Shown: positions 1 to 11,156 of the stretch, one piece after another
Layout: each line of letters begins with the position of its first letter
Position numbering within the stretch: position 1 is the stretch's first letter
Origin: Desmonostoc vinosum HA7617-LM4
Lineage (GTDB): Bacteria; Cyanobacteriota; Cyanobacteriia; Cyanobacteriales; Nostocaceae
Assembly (NCBI GenBank): GCA_019359515.1
Contig: JAHHHC010000014.1
Span: 62,001-126,000, forward strand
Reading direction: 5' to 3'
Length of the DNA: 64,000 bases
Program-made: the position numbers and the translations under genes
Notes under the pieces: generated by a model
What the model was told of the DNA's origin: nothing
The model's database searches: none
What the model saw: only the letters and a program-made list of their open reading frames with translations

Positions 1-1766
1 AGGAGCGGTAAATCTATTGGTTTAGGAGTGTAATCATTGACTCCAGCAGCTATGCAAGTTTCGCGATCGCCTTTCATTGCCATTGCGGTTTGAGCAATCA
101 CTGGAATCATCTCATATTGAGGATTTTTTCGCAGTTGTTGTACCAAATTAAGACCATTTTCATCTGGTAGGTAAACATCCATAATAATAACCACAGGATT
201 TAGCTGTTTTAGCGCTTCCCACATTTCAACAGCATTCCTCACCCAAGTGACTTGATATCCCAACTTGCTTAAATAAATTTGCATTAACTTGGCGTTGGGT
301 AAATCATCTTCTACCAACAAAATCTCTGAAGATGAACTAGGTAAATAATTTTCAGTTAATCTTTTAACTCCCTCATCTCCCTCATCTCCCTCATCTCCCT
401 CATCCCCCACTCCTTCCACAGGCTTCAGGGGAAGTACGAGAGTAAAACGAGAACCGCGATCGATTTCTGATTCAACTTCCACACAGCCACCATGAATTTC
501 CGCCAATTTCTGAGTTACGGTTAAACCTAAACCTGTGCCTTCATTGCGACTAACTACGGCGTTAGCAATTTGATAATAAGGTTGAAATAGTTGAGCCTGG
601 TCTTGTTGAGAAATGCCAGTGCCAGTATCCCAAACTATAAAATTTAAACATGCATCCTTGGACACAACTTTTAAGCCAACAGTGCCTGTACTAGTAAACT
701 TCAGAGCATTAAATAGCAAATTTAACAGCATTTGCTTGAGACGCAAAGAATCAGCCACTAGGGTTGTGACACTGGGATCTAGTTCTAAGCAAAGTTTCAA
801 ACCCTTGTTAGCAGCTTTCTCTTTTACCAGTGCAAAAACATTACGACACAATTCTGGCACGTTGACATTTTCCCACTGCACTTCTAGCTGGTTAGCTTCT
901 ATTTTTGAGAGATCCAAAATATCGTTAATCAGAGCTAATAAGTGTTTACCGCTAGACTGAATAATATTTAAATACTCTTGGTGGCGTTCTCTGGTTTGGT
1001 CGTAGCCTTGGGCTAAAAGTAGATGAGTGAAACCGATAATAGAACTTAACGGTGTGCGAATTTCATGGCTGGTGTTTGCTAGAAACTGGTTTTTGAGTTG
1101 ATTGGTACGCTCAAGTTCTTGATTAGAACCATCCAACTGTTGATACCTTTGCTGCCAAAATATCATTTGCCTGAGTTGTGCAACAGCTGTGGTACATTGC
1201 TTGGCACACCTGGCCATTAATTGCGCTCTCAGTTGACTCGGCAATGCTATTGGTGATTCATTATCAGAACTTGGGGGTGCTGTGGCAATAATTAGCCAGC
1301 CGAAGACACCGCCAGAATGATCTACTAACCGCCAAGCATTTGGTGGTTGTTGGTTCTCAAGCTGCTGTAAATCTTCGAGTTTGATGACCTCTTTTAATCT
1401 CAACCGTAGCCTTTTGCGTGCCGTCAGCATTACTTGCGGTAATGGAGATTGTGTGCTTGGGGAGCGACAAACATAGCAAATTTTGCCAACTGTTTCGTGG
1501 GGTTGAAACAGAGCGATCGCTACTTTACTATCTTCTACAGCACCATTGATCTCGTTGACTACGATTTGGAAGATTTCTGCTTCGATGACACTTGCCACTG
1601 AGACAGTGGTACAAGCAGAAAGCAGGCAATCATTCAGGCGACTTTGCAGCTGGTTTAAGGTCTTCTCCAGCCACAACTCAGTGCGGAGTTGTTGGATTGT
1701 TGTCAAAAGTGTGGACGTAGCATCTATCTGTGAGTTCTGTTCTGGTAAACTTGAATACTGCTGCAT
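1..1766 (-). CDS. Hybrid histidine kinase with receiver domain (C-terminus beyond window)
   Basis: This open frame starts at the ATG at 1766 and runs off the window edge without a stop. The first ~200 residues look like a GAF-type sensor region. A HisKA motif SHEIRTP follows with the phospho-accepting His near residue 234, then a HATPase region with DTGTGIS and GTGLGLT. A receiver domain carries the acceptor Asp near residue 530 (IMDVYLPDENG). It is a cytoplasmic phosphorelay kinase with no membrane segment visible. The linker between ATPase and receiver is encoded by a 9-bp tandem repeat (plus-strand CCCTCATCT, about 371-408), giving repeated Gly-Asp-Glu; the same kind of repeat occurs in non-coding spacers nearby. 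The signal sensed and any further C-terminal domains are unknown. Confidence 0.9.
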   Translation of the reverse strand, partial: MQQYSSLPEQNSQIDATSTLLTTIQQLRTELWLEKTLNQLQSRLNDCLLSACTTVSVASVIEAEIFQIVVNEINGAVEDSKVAIALFQPHETVGKICYVCRSPSTQSPLPQVMLTARKRLRLRLKEVIKLEDLQQLENQQPPNAWRLVDHSGGVFGWLIIATAPPSSDNESPIALPSQLRAQLMARCAKQCTTAVAQLRQMIFWQQRYQQLDGSNQELERTNQLKNQFLANTSHEIRTPLSSIIGFTHLLLAQGYDQTRERHQEYLNIIQSSGKHLLALINDILDLSKIEANQLEVQWENVNVPELCRNVFALVKEKAANKGLKLCLELDPSVTTLVADSLRLKQMLLNLLFNALKFTSTGTVGLKVVSKDACLNFIVWDTGTGISQQDQAQLFQPYYQIANAVVSRNEGTGLGLTVTQKLAEIHGGCVEVESEIDRGSRFTLVLPLKPVEGVGDEGDEGDEGDEGVKRLTENYLPSSSSEILLVEDDLPNAKLMQIYLSKLGYQVTWVRNAVEMWEALKQLNPVVIIMDVYLPDENGLNLVQQLRKNPQYEMIPVIAQTAMAMKGDRETCIAAGVNDYTPKPIDLPL

Positions 1767-1943
1767 GGTCAACTAAACGTTGAACAAATTTGACTTCGCA
1801 TAAAAATGCGAACAAGATTCTATGTAGATTAGCGGACAATTCCCTTTTTATTTATAAACCATAACTCATAGTGTCGTATGTAGCAGCTAAACAAAAAAAT
1901 ATCGGTTATTCACTTAAAATTTGTTAACAGCAAGTTTAAGACT

Positions 1944-2810
1944 ATGACTTTAGAATTCGCTCAACTCATCGTGAATGGGATTGCTGTAGGAAGCATTATT
2001 GCTTTAGCCGCAGTTGGACTTACTCTTACCTATGGGATTTTACGGTTATCTAACTTTGCTCATGGTGATTTTCTCACTTTAGGAGCTTATCTAACTTGGC
2101 TCATCAACACTTTTGGCGTTAACATTTGGCTGTCAATGATACTAGCAGCCTTGGGAACAGTAGTCGCAATGCTGTTGTCAGAAAAACTACTATGGTCGAG
2201 AATGCGTTCTATCCGTGCTACTTCCACTACACTGATCATCATTTCCATCGGACTAGCCTTATTTATTCGCAACGGCATTATTTTTACTTGGGGTGGTAGA
2301 AACCAGAATTATGATTTACCTTTTACCCCTGCTTTAGATATTGCGGGCTTAAAAGTGCCGCAAAACCAAATTTTGGTATTAGGTTTAGCAGTGTCCGCAA
2401 TTTTGGCATTACATTACCTCCTGCAAAACACCAAAATTGGTAAAGCCATGCGAGCAGTAGCTGACGACCTGGACTTAGCTAGAGTTTCTGGTATTAATGT
2501 TGACCAAGTAATCTTTTGGACTTGGTTAATTGCTGGGACTTTGACTTCTCTCGGTGGCAGTATGTACGGTTTAATTACAGCAGTACGGCCCAATATGGGT
2601 TGGTTCTTAATTTTACCTTTATTTGCTTCAGTGATCCTTGGCGGAATTGGTAATCCTTACGGGGCGATCGCAGCAGCTTTCATCATTGGCATCGTCCAAG
2701 AAGTCAGCACCCCTTGGTTAGGTTCTCAGTATAAACAAGTAGTAGCACTGGTAATTATGATTTTAGTGCTACTGATTCGTCCCAAAGGTTTATTCAAAGG
2801 CACGATTTAA
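1944..2810 (+). CDS. livH: Branched-chain/neutral amino acid ABC transporter permease, LivH type
   Basis: A 288-residue, very hydrophobic inner-membrane protein of normal LivH length with about eight membrane segments. The N-terminal part carries the family hallmark ALAAVGLTLTYGILRLSNFAHGD, and the EAA-like cytoplasmic loop is seen as GKAMRAVADDLDLARVSGI. It would form the channel of a hydrophobic amino acid uptake system together with a LivM permease and ATPases, none of which is next to it here. In heterocystous cyanobacteria the Nat neutral amino acid transporter genes are often scattered, so it may be the NatD-like subunit, but the substrate cannot be read from sequence. A compact hairpin starts at the stop codon. 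Confidence 0.88.
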   Translation: MTLEFAQLIVNGIAVGSIIALAAVGLTLTYGILRLSNFAHGDFLTLGAYLTWLINTFGVNIWLSMILAALGTVVAMLLSEKLLWSRMRSIRATSTTLIIISIGLALFIRNGIIFTWGGRNQNYDLPFTPALDIAGLKVPQNQILVLGLAVSAILALHYLLQNTKIGKAMRAVADDLDLARVSGINVDQVIFWTWLIAGTLTSLGGSMYGLITAVRPNMGWFLILPLFASVILGGIGNPYGAIAAAFIIGIVQEVSTPWLGSQYKQVVALVIMILVLLIRPKGLFKGTI

Positions 2811-2838
2811 GTAGAGACGTTGCAGGCAACGTCTCCAC
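2811..2838 (+). terminator. Hairpin directly after livH
   Basis: The inverted repeat GTAGAGACGTTGC / GCAACGTCTCCAC (one mismatch) begins at the base after the livH stop. No T-tract follows, so it may be a 3'-end stabiliser or a dispersed GTAGAGACG repeat rather than a classical terminator; a relative lies at 19311-19339. Confidence 0.45.
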
Positions 2839-2844
2839 CCCTAG

Positions 2845-2982
2845 TTATTCAATAATGTGGAAGTAATAAGCTGCCACCAACAAGTTCAAAGCTAACAAAA
2901 GTATTGCCCAACCAGTACGAAAGGTATATGGAGGTTTAGCTCCACTATCAGCAACTGGCGAGTCTTTGGTTTTAGCAGTCAT
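2845..2982 (-). CDS. Small single-span membrane protein, Psb35-like
   Basis: A 45-residue protein. It has a polar N-terminus (MTAKTKDSPVADSGAKPP), then YTFRTGWAILLLALNLLVAAYYFHI as a single membrane helix and a short end. The composition resembles the tiny Psb35-related photosystem II assembly proteins of cyanobacteria, which associate with CP47 and Hlips in the thylakoid. It lacks the ExxNGRxAMxGF motif of Hlips, so it is not a high-light-inducible protein. The ATG at 2982 is preceded by AGGAGAACCG, a good ribosome site. The family assignment is from memory of composition and length and is moderate. Confidence 0.6.
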   Translation of the reverse strand: MTAKTKDSPVADSGAKPPYTFRTGWAILLLALNLLVAAYYFHIIE

Positions 2983-3072
2983 AATCGGTTCTCCTAATGT
3001 CAGGACTTTTTAAGAAATACCAAATTTGGTGTACCAATCGCCTAAATTCTTTAGAAATATTTGTGTGGCGTA

Positions 3073-3121
3073 ATGGGGAATGGGGATTGGGGATTGGGGA
3101 TTGGGGACTGGGGATTGGGGG
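3073..3121. repeat. STRR heptanucleotide array (TGGGGAT)n
   Basis: Seven tandem 7-mers TGGGGA(A/T/C) lie between the Psb35-like gene and lipA. This is the short tandemly repeated repetitive (STRR) type known from heterocystous cyanobacteria. It is followed on the plus strand (about 3135-3185) by a second low-complexity run of CCCCCTCAT units reaching the lipA stop. Confidence 0.85.
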
Positions 3122-3178
3122 AGATCTATGTGTAACCTTCCCCCTGCTCCCTCATCCCCCTCATCCCCCTCATCTTCC

Positions 3179-4078
3179 CTACTCCCCCGCATGATACGAA
3201 CTACGCACCAGGGGGGCGGAACGGACATGACTGAAGCCCATTTGCGATGCGATTTGACCTAGTTGGGCAAATTCCTCTGGAGTCCAGTATTTTTGTACTG
3301 GTAGATGCTCTAAAGAAGGGCGCATGTACTGACCAATAGTGATGCGATCGCATTCTACAGCCCTTAAATCGGTCATTGTTTCGACGACTTCAGCAATTGT
3401 TTCGCCGTGTCCTAGCATCAAACCTGATTTGGTGGGAATAGTGGGATCGATTTCTTTGATCATAGCGAGTACTCGCAGCGAGTGATCGTACTTTGCTCCT
3501 CGACGGACTGCTCGAGTTAACCGTCGTACTGTTTCGATATTGTGATTGAAACAAGCTGGCTTGGCTGTAGCAACCGCCGCTATCCTTTGGCGTTGACCTG
3601 CCTCCCCTGCACCCGCGCCACCCCAAAAATCAGGTGTTAGCACTTCAATTTGAGTTTCTGGGTTCAACTGGCGAATAGTCGCGATCGTTTGGACAAAATG
3701 ACCTGCTCCTTGGTCAGGCAAGTCATCACGAGCCACAGAAGTCAACACCACGTAACGTAATCCCAACAGTTGCACTGCCTCCGCCACCTTTTGCGGTTCT
3801 TCTGAGTCCACAGGCATTGGGGCATGACCTTTATCTACTTGACAAAAAGCACAAGAGCGCGTGCAAGTTGGCCCCATCAATAAAAAAGTAGCGGTTTTTT
3901 GGGAATAGCACTCACCCCGGTTAGGACAGCGACCTTCTTCACAAATCGTATGAATTTGTCGCTGCTTAATAATGCGTTGTACAGTGGAGAGTTCGCTGGC
4001 TTTGCCGATGGGGCGACGTAACCAGCTAGGCATCTCCATAATTACAGACTTGAGTTCAGCTTGTGGTGACGAATTCAT
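3179..4078 (-). CDS. lipA: Lipoyl synthase (radical SAM)
   Basis: LipA inserts two sulfurs into protein-bound octanoate to form the lipoyl cofactor of 2-oxo acid dehydrogenases and the glycine cleavage system. At 299 residues it has normal length. The auxiliary cluster motif [12 protein letters not shown] (CX4CX5C), the radical-SAM CTRSCAFC (CX3CX2C) and the C-terminal RSSYHAGE serine ligand are all present. A Gly-rich stretch [12 protein letters not shown] lies between the two halves where many LipA proteins have a short loop. The gene stands alone; its 3' end touches the low-complexity repeat run. Confidence 0.95.
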   Translation of the reverse strand: MNSSPQAELKSVIMEMPSWLRRPIGKASELSTVQRIIKQRQIHTICEEGRCPNRGECYSQKTATFLLMGPTCTRSCAFCQVDKGHAPMPVDSEEPQKVAEAVQLLGLRYVVLTSVARDDLPDQGAGHFVQTIATIRQLNPETQIEVLTPDFWGGAGAGEAGQRQRIAAVATAKPACFNHNIETVRRLTRAVRRGAKYDHSLRVLAMIKEIDPTIPTKSGLMLGHGETIAEVVETMTDLRAVECDRITIGQYMRPSLEHLPVQKYWTPEEFAQLGQIASQMGFSHVRSAPLVRSSYHAGE

Positions 4079-4337
4079 AGATGTCTCAGCAAAATCCGCA
4101 GATAGACTAAGGCTAAATTCCTATGCTTGAGAGCAAAGTCAAAGCCTTAAATATCACCATGACACAAATTCCAGACAACACCAGTAAAAGTTCTGTCAAA
4201 TACTTATACATAATGTCATTTATACCGAAATATACTATCCCCCGATCAACAAAAATTTTGGATATAGTGGGAGCATTCTCAAAGCCAATCAGCAAATCTG
4301 CTATTTACACCTAAAGTTTCTGTTAGAGCAATCAGTC

Positions 4338-4979
4338 GTGGCAAGCAACAAAATTCTAGTTATAGATGACACTACAGTTGTCAGGGTGAAAGTACGTGAA
4401 ATGTTGCCTCCGGGTAATTTCGAGGTACTAGAAGCCAAAGATGGTATGGAAGGACTAAATTTCATCCTTCAAGAAAAACTCAGCTTGATTATGTTGGATT
4501 TCCTGTTACCTAAAATGAGTGGTTGGGAAGTTTTTCAGCAAATTCAAGCCCAGCCAGAGTTAAGAAAGATTCCTTTAGTAATCATGTCTGGTCGTAAGGA
4601 AGAGGTGACGGAGAAAATTTCAGAACCCTTTGAATATTTTGAATTTCTCGGAAAACCTTTTGACCAAAAGCAACTAATTAACGCCATCAAGTTAGCCATG
4701 ACCAAGGCTAAACAACCACGTTCTGAACCAGTATTAGTGGGCGCGGCTGTTGCTACTAAAAATGGTGCAGTCGCAACAATCTCTAGCGCAACCAGTAGTG
4801 CAGTTGCAACTCCTAATTTAACAACTAATGACACAGTTGCAACCTCTAATAAAACAACAGACTCCTCTGTAGAAATCAATGCTCTCAATGAGAAAATTGA
4901 TAAAATGCAAGCGGAAATTGATAGCTTGAAAAAGCAGTTAACTCAGGTTGTGACCTTTATTAAACAGAAAATCAAGTAG
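4338..4979 (+). CDS. Receiver-domain response regulator with VAT-repeat linker and coiled-coil tail
   Basis: A 213-residue protein starting at GTG (MASNKILVIDD). Residues ~5-125 form a CheY-like receiver with the acidic pair DD, the acceptor Asp in LIMLDFLLPKMSGWEV and the Lys in FLGKPF. A linker of about 50 residues follows, made of Ala/Thr/Ser with VAT repeated four times. The C-terminal ~35 residues (INALNEKIDKMQAEID onward) have heptad spacing typical of a coiled coil. No DNA-binding or enzymatic output domain is present, so it probably works by protein contact. It lies upstream of the large sensor kinase in the same orientation, which may be its partner, but a terminator separates them. 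No strong ribosome site is seen at the GTG. Confidence 0.85.
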   Translation: MASNKILVIDDTTVVRVKVREMLPPGNFEVLEAKDGMEGLNFILQEKLSLIMLDFLLPKMSGWEVFQQIQAQPELRKIPLVIMSGRKEEVTEKISEPFEYFEFLGKPFDQKQLINAIKLAMTKAKQPRSEPVLVGAAVATKNGAVATISSATSSAVATPNLTTNDTVATSNKTTDSSVEINALNEKIDKMQAEIDSLKKQLTQVVTFIKQKIK

Positions 4980-5107
4980 CATTTGCATCCATTATTATTT
5001 TTGTTTTTGCAGATTAGAGTATAGATGCGATCGCCAAAATTCTTTTAAGCTCATAAAACAGGATTAGTAAATTCAGTCGCTAGTCTACAAAGCTTTATCA
5101 CAAACTC

Positions 5108-5155
5108 AACCTGTCAAAACTTACTCTTAACCAAAGTAAGTGACAGGTTTTTTGT
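5108..5155 (+). terminator. Strong intrinsic terminator
   Basis: Arms AACCTGTC / GACAGGTT enclose an inner stem ACTTACT / AGTAAGT, followed by TTTTTTG. It lies about 130 bp after the response regulator stop and 90 bp before the big kinase, separating the two transcription units. Confidence 0.8.
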
Positions 5156-5244
5156 TTATCAAAAAAATAAAAATTTAATGATACTTGCAGATGCCCCATG
5201 GGAATAATAGGCGATAGAAAATAAAATTATGGGTACAAGCTGCA

Positions 5245-8200
5245 ATGTTAGTAGCATTAGACACATTACCTGCACTTCCTGGTTATCGTATCACAGAGCA
5301 AATCTACTCAGGCAGCAAAACTTTAGTTTATCGAGGTATCAGAGAACAAGATCAGCAATCAGTTATTATCAAACTGATGCGGAATGAATTTTCATCATTT
5401 GCAGACATTGCTCAATTCCGTAATCAATACTTCATCATCAAAAACCTCAACTTCCCTAGTATAGTCAAACCCTACAGTTTAGAAAACTACTCCAACAGCT
5501 ATGCTTTGGTGATGGAAGATTTTGGTGGTGTTTCTCTTAAAGATTGGCAACAGGGGGAAAATCCTGTTTCTCTAAGTGAGTTTTTTCATATCGCTATTAA
5601 TATTATTTCTACCCTTGAAGGATTGCATCGACATCGCATAATTCACAAAGATATTAAACCAGCCAATATTCTGATTAACCCTACAACAGGTGAGATAAAA
5701 CTTATTGATTTCAGTCTTGCCACTCTTTTGCCAAGAGAAATGCAATCTCTCACAAATCCCAACGTTCTAGAAGGTACTTTAGCTTATATTTCTCCTGAAC
5801 AAACCGGAAGAATGAACCGAGGTATCGACTACCGCACCGACTTTTATTCTCTGGGTATTACCTTTTTTGAACTCCTAACTGGGCAGCTACCCTTTACCAG
5901 TAGTGACCCGATGGAGTTAGTTTATTGTCACATTGCTAAAGAACCGCTAAAAGCAAACTTAATTAACTCTCATATTCCCCCCATTTTGTCTGGTATTATT
6001 AGCAAGCTGATGGCTAAAAACGCCGAAGAACGCTATCAAAGTGCCTTGGGGTTAAAGCATGATTTGGAAGTGTGTCGTCACCAGTGGCAAGAGAGTGGAA
6101 ATATAGCGTTTTTTGAGTTAGGAGTCAGGGACATTTCAGATCGTTTCGTTATCCCTGAAAAACTCTATGGTCGCCAACGCGAAGTTGAAACCTTACTCGC
6201 TGCCTTTCAACGAGTGACTCGCGGGACAACAGAAATGATCTTAGTCACCGGTTTCTCTGGTATTGGTAAAACTGCTGTAGTCAACGAGGTTCACAAACCT
6301 ATTGTGCGGCAACGTAGTTATTTTATCAAAGGTAAATTTGACCAGTTTCAGCGTGATATTCCCTTATCAGGATTAGTCCAGGCTTTTCGAGATTTAATTG
6401 GGCAGTTGCTTTCTGAAACTGATACCCAAATTCAGCAGTGGAAAGCTAGAGTTTTAAAAGCATTGGGTACACAAAGTCAGGTAATTACTGATGTAATTCC
6501 TGAACTAGAACAGATTATTGACAAGCAACCTTCAGTAGCAGAACTCTCTGGTATTGCTGCTCAAAACCGCTTCAATTTATTATTCCAAAGATTCATCCAG
6601 GTTTTCACTACTAAAGAACAGCCTTTAGTGATTTTTTTAGATGATTTACAATGGGCAGATGTAACTTCTTTAAAATTAATTCAATTATTAATGAACGAAA
6701 ATGCCTCATCTTCTGTTTTAGATGCAGCAGAAAATACGGGTAAAACCAAGGGTGGTTTTTTGTTGATTGGTGCATACCGTGATAACGAAGTTTCTAAGGC
6801 GCATCCCCTTTATTTAACGCTACAGGAAATTGAGAAAACGGGAGCAGCTATGAATGCGATCGCACTTGCACCATTAAATCAAGGCGATTTAAATCATCTG
6901 ATTGCTGATACCCTGCATTGTCAAGAAGTTTTAGCCGTTTCTCTCACTCAAATGGTATTTGCTAAAACTAAAGGCAATCCCTTCTTTTCTTTACAATTTC
7001 TCTATTCATTACATAACTCTGGATTGATTACACTGAATCTTGAAGCTGGCTATTGGCAGTACGAAATTCAAAAAATCAAAGAATTAGCTCTTACAGACGA
7101 TGTTGTAGAATTCCTCGCGATTCAACTAGTAAAATTGCCCATCAATACGCAAAAAATATTGAAACTAGCCGCATGTATTGGTAATCAATTTGATTTAAAT
7201 ACTCTGGCGATCGTTCATGAAAAATCTGTAGTTGATACAGCGTCAGACTTATGGAAAGCATTAATTGAAGGGCTAGTTTTACCTCACGCAGATGTTTATC
7301 AACTATTTCCCCAAGATGATGAAAATCATCAGTTAGTCATTAATGATAAACCAGCTAATCGCTTACCTATATATAAATTTGTACATGATCGTGTTCAGCA
7401 AGCAGCTTATTCTTTAATTTCTCCAGAAGAAAGAAAGCAAATTCACTTAAAAATTGCATTACTGCTATTTGATAATATCCCAGTTGCCAAACGAGAAGAA
7501 AAGATTTTTGAAATCGTCAATCAATTCAATATCGCACTGGAAGATATTACCTCCCAAGCGAAGCGAGATGAACTAGCTGCCATGAATTTGATTGCTGGGC
7601 GTAAAGCTTTGGCATCAACTGCTTATCAAAATGCAATTAACTATCTAACTACCGGAATTCAACTGTTAGCTACTGATAGTTGGGAGACAAAATATGAATT
7701 AATCTTAGCTTTGTATGAAACAGCCGCAGAGGCAGCATATTTGGCTGGCGATTTTGAGCAAACTGAACAATTGATAGAAGTAGTTTTAAAAAGAAGTAAA
7801 ACACTGCTAGATAAAGTGAAAGTTTATCAAGTCAAAATTCAAACTTATGGAGCAAAAAACCAAGCTTTAGAAGCTGCTAATATTGGACTAGCCTTTTTAA
7901 GGCTTTTAGGAGTAGAATTTCCTGAAAAAATCAGCATAGCTGATATTCAGCTAATAATGTCAGAAATATCATCCAATCTAATTGGTAAGAATATCCAAAA
8001 CTTAATTGACTTACCAAAGATGAGAGAACCGCAAATGTTAGCAGTTATGAGTGTTCTCTCTAGCACTACTGCTATGATCTACCGAGCTAAACCAGAACTT
8101 TTTCCTTTAGTTCTTGTTAAACAAATCAACTTATCACTCCAATATGGTAATACACCTTTTTCTGCTTTTGTCTACGCTAATTATGGAGTAATACTATGTG

Positions 8201-10794
8201 GAATTATAGGTGATATTGAATCTGGTTATCAATTTGGAAAGTTAGCTGCAAATCTATTACTGAAATTCCAGACTAAAGAGATTAATGTTAAGGTACTAGG
8301 AACATTTCAACCTTTGATTAGACCTTGGAAAGAGCATATTCGAGAAATATTAAACCCGACACTAGATGTTTATGTTAATGCTATAGAAGTAGGAGATTTG
8401 CAATACGCAGCTTATTCTCTTCATGCTTATTGTTATTGTTCATATTTTGTCGGCAAAGAATTGGCAGAACTTGCACAAGAGATGTCAACTTACAACAATG
8501 CTATTAGAAAAATCCAGCAAGAGGCGGTATTAAACTGGAATCTAATCTATCAGCAGATCGTATTTAATTTGCTAGGTTCTAAGCAGCATCAATATGAAGA
8601 AACAATGCTGCCGATTCTCATAGAAGCTAAAGATAGCTTAGGATTTTTATATTTTTATTTTAGTAAACTTCATCTGTGTTATTTGTTTCAAGAATTTCAT
8701 CAAGCATCTGAAAATGCAACCTTAGCAGAAAAATATTTAGATAGTGGTATTGGGCATCTAATTGTTCCCGCTTTTTATTTTTATGATTCTTTAACGAGGT
8801 TAGCGCTGTATTTAGATACCGACTTATCTGAACAAAAGCATATTCTCGATAAAGTACAAGCCAATCAAGAGAAAATGAAGAAATGGGCAGATCATGCCCC
8901 AATGAATTTTTTACATAAATATTATTTAGTAGAAGCCGAATGGCATCGGATTCAAGAACAACATATCGAAGCAATGGACGATTACGATCGCGCTATCTCC
9001 CTTGCCCAAGATAACGAGTATATCAACGATCAAGCCCTTGCTCACGAACTTGCCGCTAGATTCTATTTAGAATGGGGTAAATCAAAGATTGCACAGGCAT
9101 ATTTAAGCGATGCTTATCATGGCTACCTCCGCTGGGGGGCAAAAGCCAAAGCTGACGATTTAGCCAACCGCTATCCCCAACTACTTGTTTCCATACTTCA
9201 GCCAGAAAAGCAAGCAGAACTGAGTTATGATCCCAGCCAGGAAGAGATTTCTTTAAATAACGTGTCTCTATCCACTTTGAACAATCAACAAAGTGTAATT
9301 GCCTCAAAGACAAGCATCTCCGATTCTCTAGATTTAGCATCTGTAATTAAAGCATCTCAAGCCCTCTCTGGAGAAATTGAGTTTGAGCAATTACTTTCTA
9401 CTTTAATGGAAGTAGTGATGGAGAATGCAGGGGCTTCTAAATCTGCCTTGATTTTGGCTAGAGGTAATAAATCGAATTTAACTGTTACCGCAATTAGTTT
9501 AAGCTCAAAATATCAGCTGATTAAAACAGAATTTCCATCCATTCGCTTAGAGTCAAGTTCTGATGTTCCCATTACTTTGATTAATTACATCAAACGAACT
9601 CGTGAAATCTTCGTTGTTGATAATGCAATGGTTGTACCCTCGCTAGCAGCCGATAGCTATATCATTCGTGAAGAACCTAAAAGTTTGTTAGCCATACCTA
9701 TTATTAATCAAGGTAAATTGATTGGGATTTTTTACCTAGAAAATAATTTAACTACAGGAGCATTTACACGCGATCGCGTAGAAGTTTTGAAGCTCATTAC
9801 TACCCAAGCTGCAATATCACTAGAAAATGCCATCCTCTACAAAAATTTAGCACAAGCTAATGAACGCTTAGAAGAATACAATCATACTCTAGAGGAGAAA
9901 GTTGCAGCTAGAACTCAAGAACTCAATGAAACAAATCAACACTTGCAACAAACTTTAGAGGAGTTACAACAAACCCAAACTCACCTGATTCAAAGTGAAA
10001 AAATGTCTGCATTAGGGCAAATGGTTGCGGGAATTGCTCATGAAATCAATAATCCCATCAATTTTATTCATGGCAATATTGCTCACACTAGTGAATATGT
10101 CCAAAATTTGCTCAATTTGCTCGATATTTATCAGCAAGAATATCCCCAATCTTCACCCTTGATTGAAGCAAAACAAGAAGAGATAGACATAAATTTTCTC
10201 GCGGAAGATTTGCCAAAAATTTTAAATTCGATGAAACTAGGAAGTTCGCGCATTCGCAATATTGTTTTAGGCTTACGTAACTTTTCCCGCTTAGATGAGG
10301 CGGAAATGAAACCTGTCGATATTCATGAAGGAATTGATAATACCTTGATGATTTTACAGCATCGACTGAAAGAAAAGAGCGATCGCCTAGCAATTGAAGT
10401 CATCAAAACATATGGAAAATTACCAGAGATCAACTGTTACGCCGGTCAACTTAATCAGGTATTTATGAATATCTTGAGTAATGCGATCGATGCTATAGAA
10501 GAGTCAATAGCCAATAGCAGTGAAATATTCACTAAACCACAAATTCACATTTTTACTGAATTAACAGATATCAATACAATCAAAATCCGGTTTGCTGATA
10601 ACGGTTTTGGCATGACAGAAGCAGTACAGCAGAAAATTTTTGACCCATTTTTCACCACTAAGTCAGTAGGAAATGGCACAGGATTGGGTTTATCGATTAG
10701 TTATCAGATTGTCGTGAACAAACATAAAGGTAGTTTAATCTGTGATTCCACACCTGGAAAAGGAACTGAGTTTGTAATTGAAATTCCAATCTAA
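5245..10794 (+). CDS. HstK-type Ser/Thr kinase - AAA ATPase - GAF - histidine kinase
   Basis: A 1849-residue multidomain signalling protein. Residues ~10-280 are a eukaryotic-type kinase with HKDIKPAN (catalytic Asp ~136) and IDFS in place of DFG. An AAA/ATPase module follows with Walker A GFSGIGKT at ~336-343 and Walker [10 protein letters not shown] at ~464. A long helical TPR-like stretch fills ~600-1350, and GAF lies at ~1378-1535. A coiled coil leads to HisKA with [10 protein letters not shown] (His ~1599). The C-terminal HATPase carries ADNGFGM and GTGLGLS. No receiver domain and no membrane segment are present, so it is cytoplasmic and needs a separate response regulator. This architecture is the HstK family of Anabaena/Nostoc; the signal is unknown. 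The glycine loop of the Ser/Thr kinase is degenerate (SGSKTLVY), so catalytic activity of that domain should not be assumed. Confidence 0.93.
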   Translation: MLVALDTLPALPGYRITEQIYSGSKTLVYRGIREQDQQSVIIKLMRNEFSSFADIAQFRNQYFIIKNLNFPSIVKPYSLENYSNSYALVMEDFGGVSLKDWQQGENPVSLSEFFHIAINIISTLEGLHRHRIIHKDIKPANILINPTTGEIKLIDFSLATLLPREMQSLTNPNVLEGTLAYISPEQTGRMNRGIDYRTDFYSLGITFFELLTGQLPFTSSDPMELVYCHIAKEPLKANLINSHIPPILSGIISKLMAKNAEERYQSALGLKHDLEVCRHQWQESGNIAFFELGVRDISDRFVIPEKLYGRQREVETLLAAFQRVTRGTTEMILVTGFSGIGKTAVVNEVHKPIVRQRSYFIKGKFDQFQRDIPLSGLVQAFRDLIGQLLSETDTQIQQWKARVLKALGTQSQVITDVIPELEQIIDKQPSVAELSGIAAQNRFNLLFQRFIQVFTTKEQPLVIFLDDLQWADVTSLKLIQLLMNENASSSVLDAAENTGKTKGGFLLIGAYRDNEVSKAHPLYLTLQEIEKTGAAMNAIALAPLNQGDLNHLIADTLHCQEVLAVSLTQMVFAKTKGNPFFSLQFLYSLHNSGLITLNLEAGYWQYEIQKIKELALTDDVVEFLAIQLVKLPINTQKILKLAACIGNQFDLNTLAIVHEKSVVDTASDLWKALIEGLVLPHADVYQLFPQDDENHQLVINDKPANRLPIYKFVHDRVQQAAYSLISPEERKQIHLKIALLLFDNIPVAKREEKIFEIVNQFNIALEDITSQAKRDELAAMNLIAGRKALASTAYQNAINYLTTGIQLLATDSWETKYELILALYETAAEAAYLAGDFEQTEQLIEVVLKRSKTLLDKVKVYQVKIQTYGAKNQALEAANIGLAFLRLLGVEFPEKISIADIQLIMSEISSNLIGKNIQNLIDLPKMREPQMLAVMSVLSSTTAMIYRAKPELFPLVLVKQINLSLQYGNTPFSAFVYANYGVILCGIIGDIESGYQFGKLAANLLLKFQTKEINVKVLGTFQPLIRPWKEHIREILNPTLDVYVNAIEVGDLQYAAYSLHAYCYCSYFVGKELAELAQEMSTYNNAIRKIQQEAVLNWNLIYQQIVFNLLGSKQHQYEETMLPILIEAKDSLGFLYFYFSKLHLCYLFQEFHQASENATLAEKYLDSGIGHLIVPAFYFYDSLTRLALYLDTDLSEQKHILDKVQANQEKMKKWADHAPMNFLHKYYLVEAEWHRIQEQHIEAMDDYDRAISLAQDNEYINDQALAHELAARFYLEWGKSKIAQAYLSDAYHGYLRWGAKAKADDLANRYPQLLVSILQPEKQAELSYDPSQEEISLNNVSLSTLNNQQSVIASKTSISDSLDLASVIKASQALSGEIEFEQLLSTLMEVVMENAGASKSALILARGNKSNLTVTAISLSSKYQLIKTEFPSIRLESSSDVPITLINYIKRTREIFVVDNAMVVPSLAADSYIIREEPKSLLAIPIINQGKLIGIFYLENNLTTGAFTRDRVEVLKLITTQAAISLENAILYKNLAQANERLEEYNHTLEEKVAARTQELNETNQHLQQTLEELQQTQTHLIQSEKMSALGQMVAGIAHEINNPINFIHGNIAHTSEYVQNLLNLLDIYQQEYPQSSPLIEAKQEEIDINFLAEDLPKILNSMKLGSSRIRNIVLGLRNFSRLDEAEMKPVDIHEGIDNTLMILQHRLKEKSDRLAIEVIKTYGKLPEINCYAGQLNQVFMNILSNAIDAIEESIANSSEIFTKPQIHIFTELTDINTIKIRFADNGFGMTEAVQQKIFDPFFTTKSVGNGTGLGLSISYQIVVNKHKGSLICDSTPGKGTEFVIEIPI

Positions 10795-10856
10795 TATCAT
10801 GTTCGCTAACTTTCCCTGCTCCCCAAAGCGATAGGATATTTTTTAGTTAGAAGTTT

Positions 10857-11156
10857 TTAGTTACTAGGCGGAGTGTTGCCGTTACCGCCTTGTTGCAGTA
10901 GGTATTCCCAAATACGCCGAATCTCAGCTTGAAACACTGTGCGATCGCGCTGGGCTTCTAGTGCCTGAAGACGGGAGAGATCAGCAAGCTGGTTAATTGC
11001 GCGTTCAAGTCGTGCAGATGTTTGAGATACAGTGCGGAGTTCCCGTCTATTGGCATTTTGGATTGTCCTCAGTAGATCTAATTCGTCACCCAAATCCTCT
11101 AATTGAGTTTCAATATTGATTAACCTCTCTTCGATTGGTTGATCAGCGTTGGTCAT
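10857..11156 (-). CDS. Conserved-looking 99-residue coiled-coil protein
   Basis: A small acidic, almost wholly helical protein. Heptads such as IEERLINIETQLEDLGDELDLL predict a coiled coil over most of its length, with a short Gly/Asn/Pro tail. There is no signal peptide and no catalytic motif. The start at 11156 is supported by AGGAG located 9 bases upstream. It is convergent with the large kinase and divergent from purB. I do not recognise a function. Confidence 0.75.
   Translation of the reverse strand: MTNADQPIEERLINIETQLEDLGDELDLLRTIQNANRRELRTVSQTSARLERAINQLADLSRLQALEAQRDRTVFQAEIRRIWEYLLQQGGNGNTPPSN

Noticed and set aside
3010-3262. Short frames rich in Gly/Trp or Pro/Ser across the spacer before lipA
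   Set aside because: They are translations of the TGGGGAT and CCCCCTCAT low-complexity repeats.
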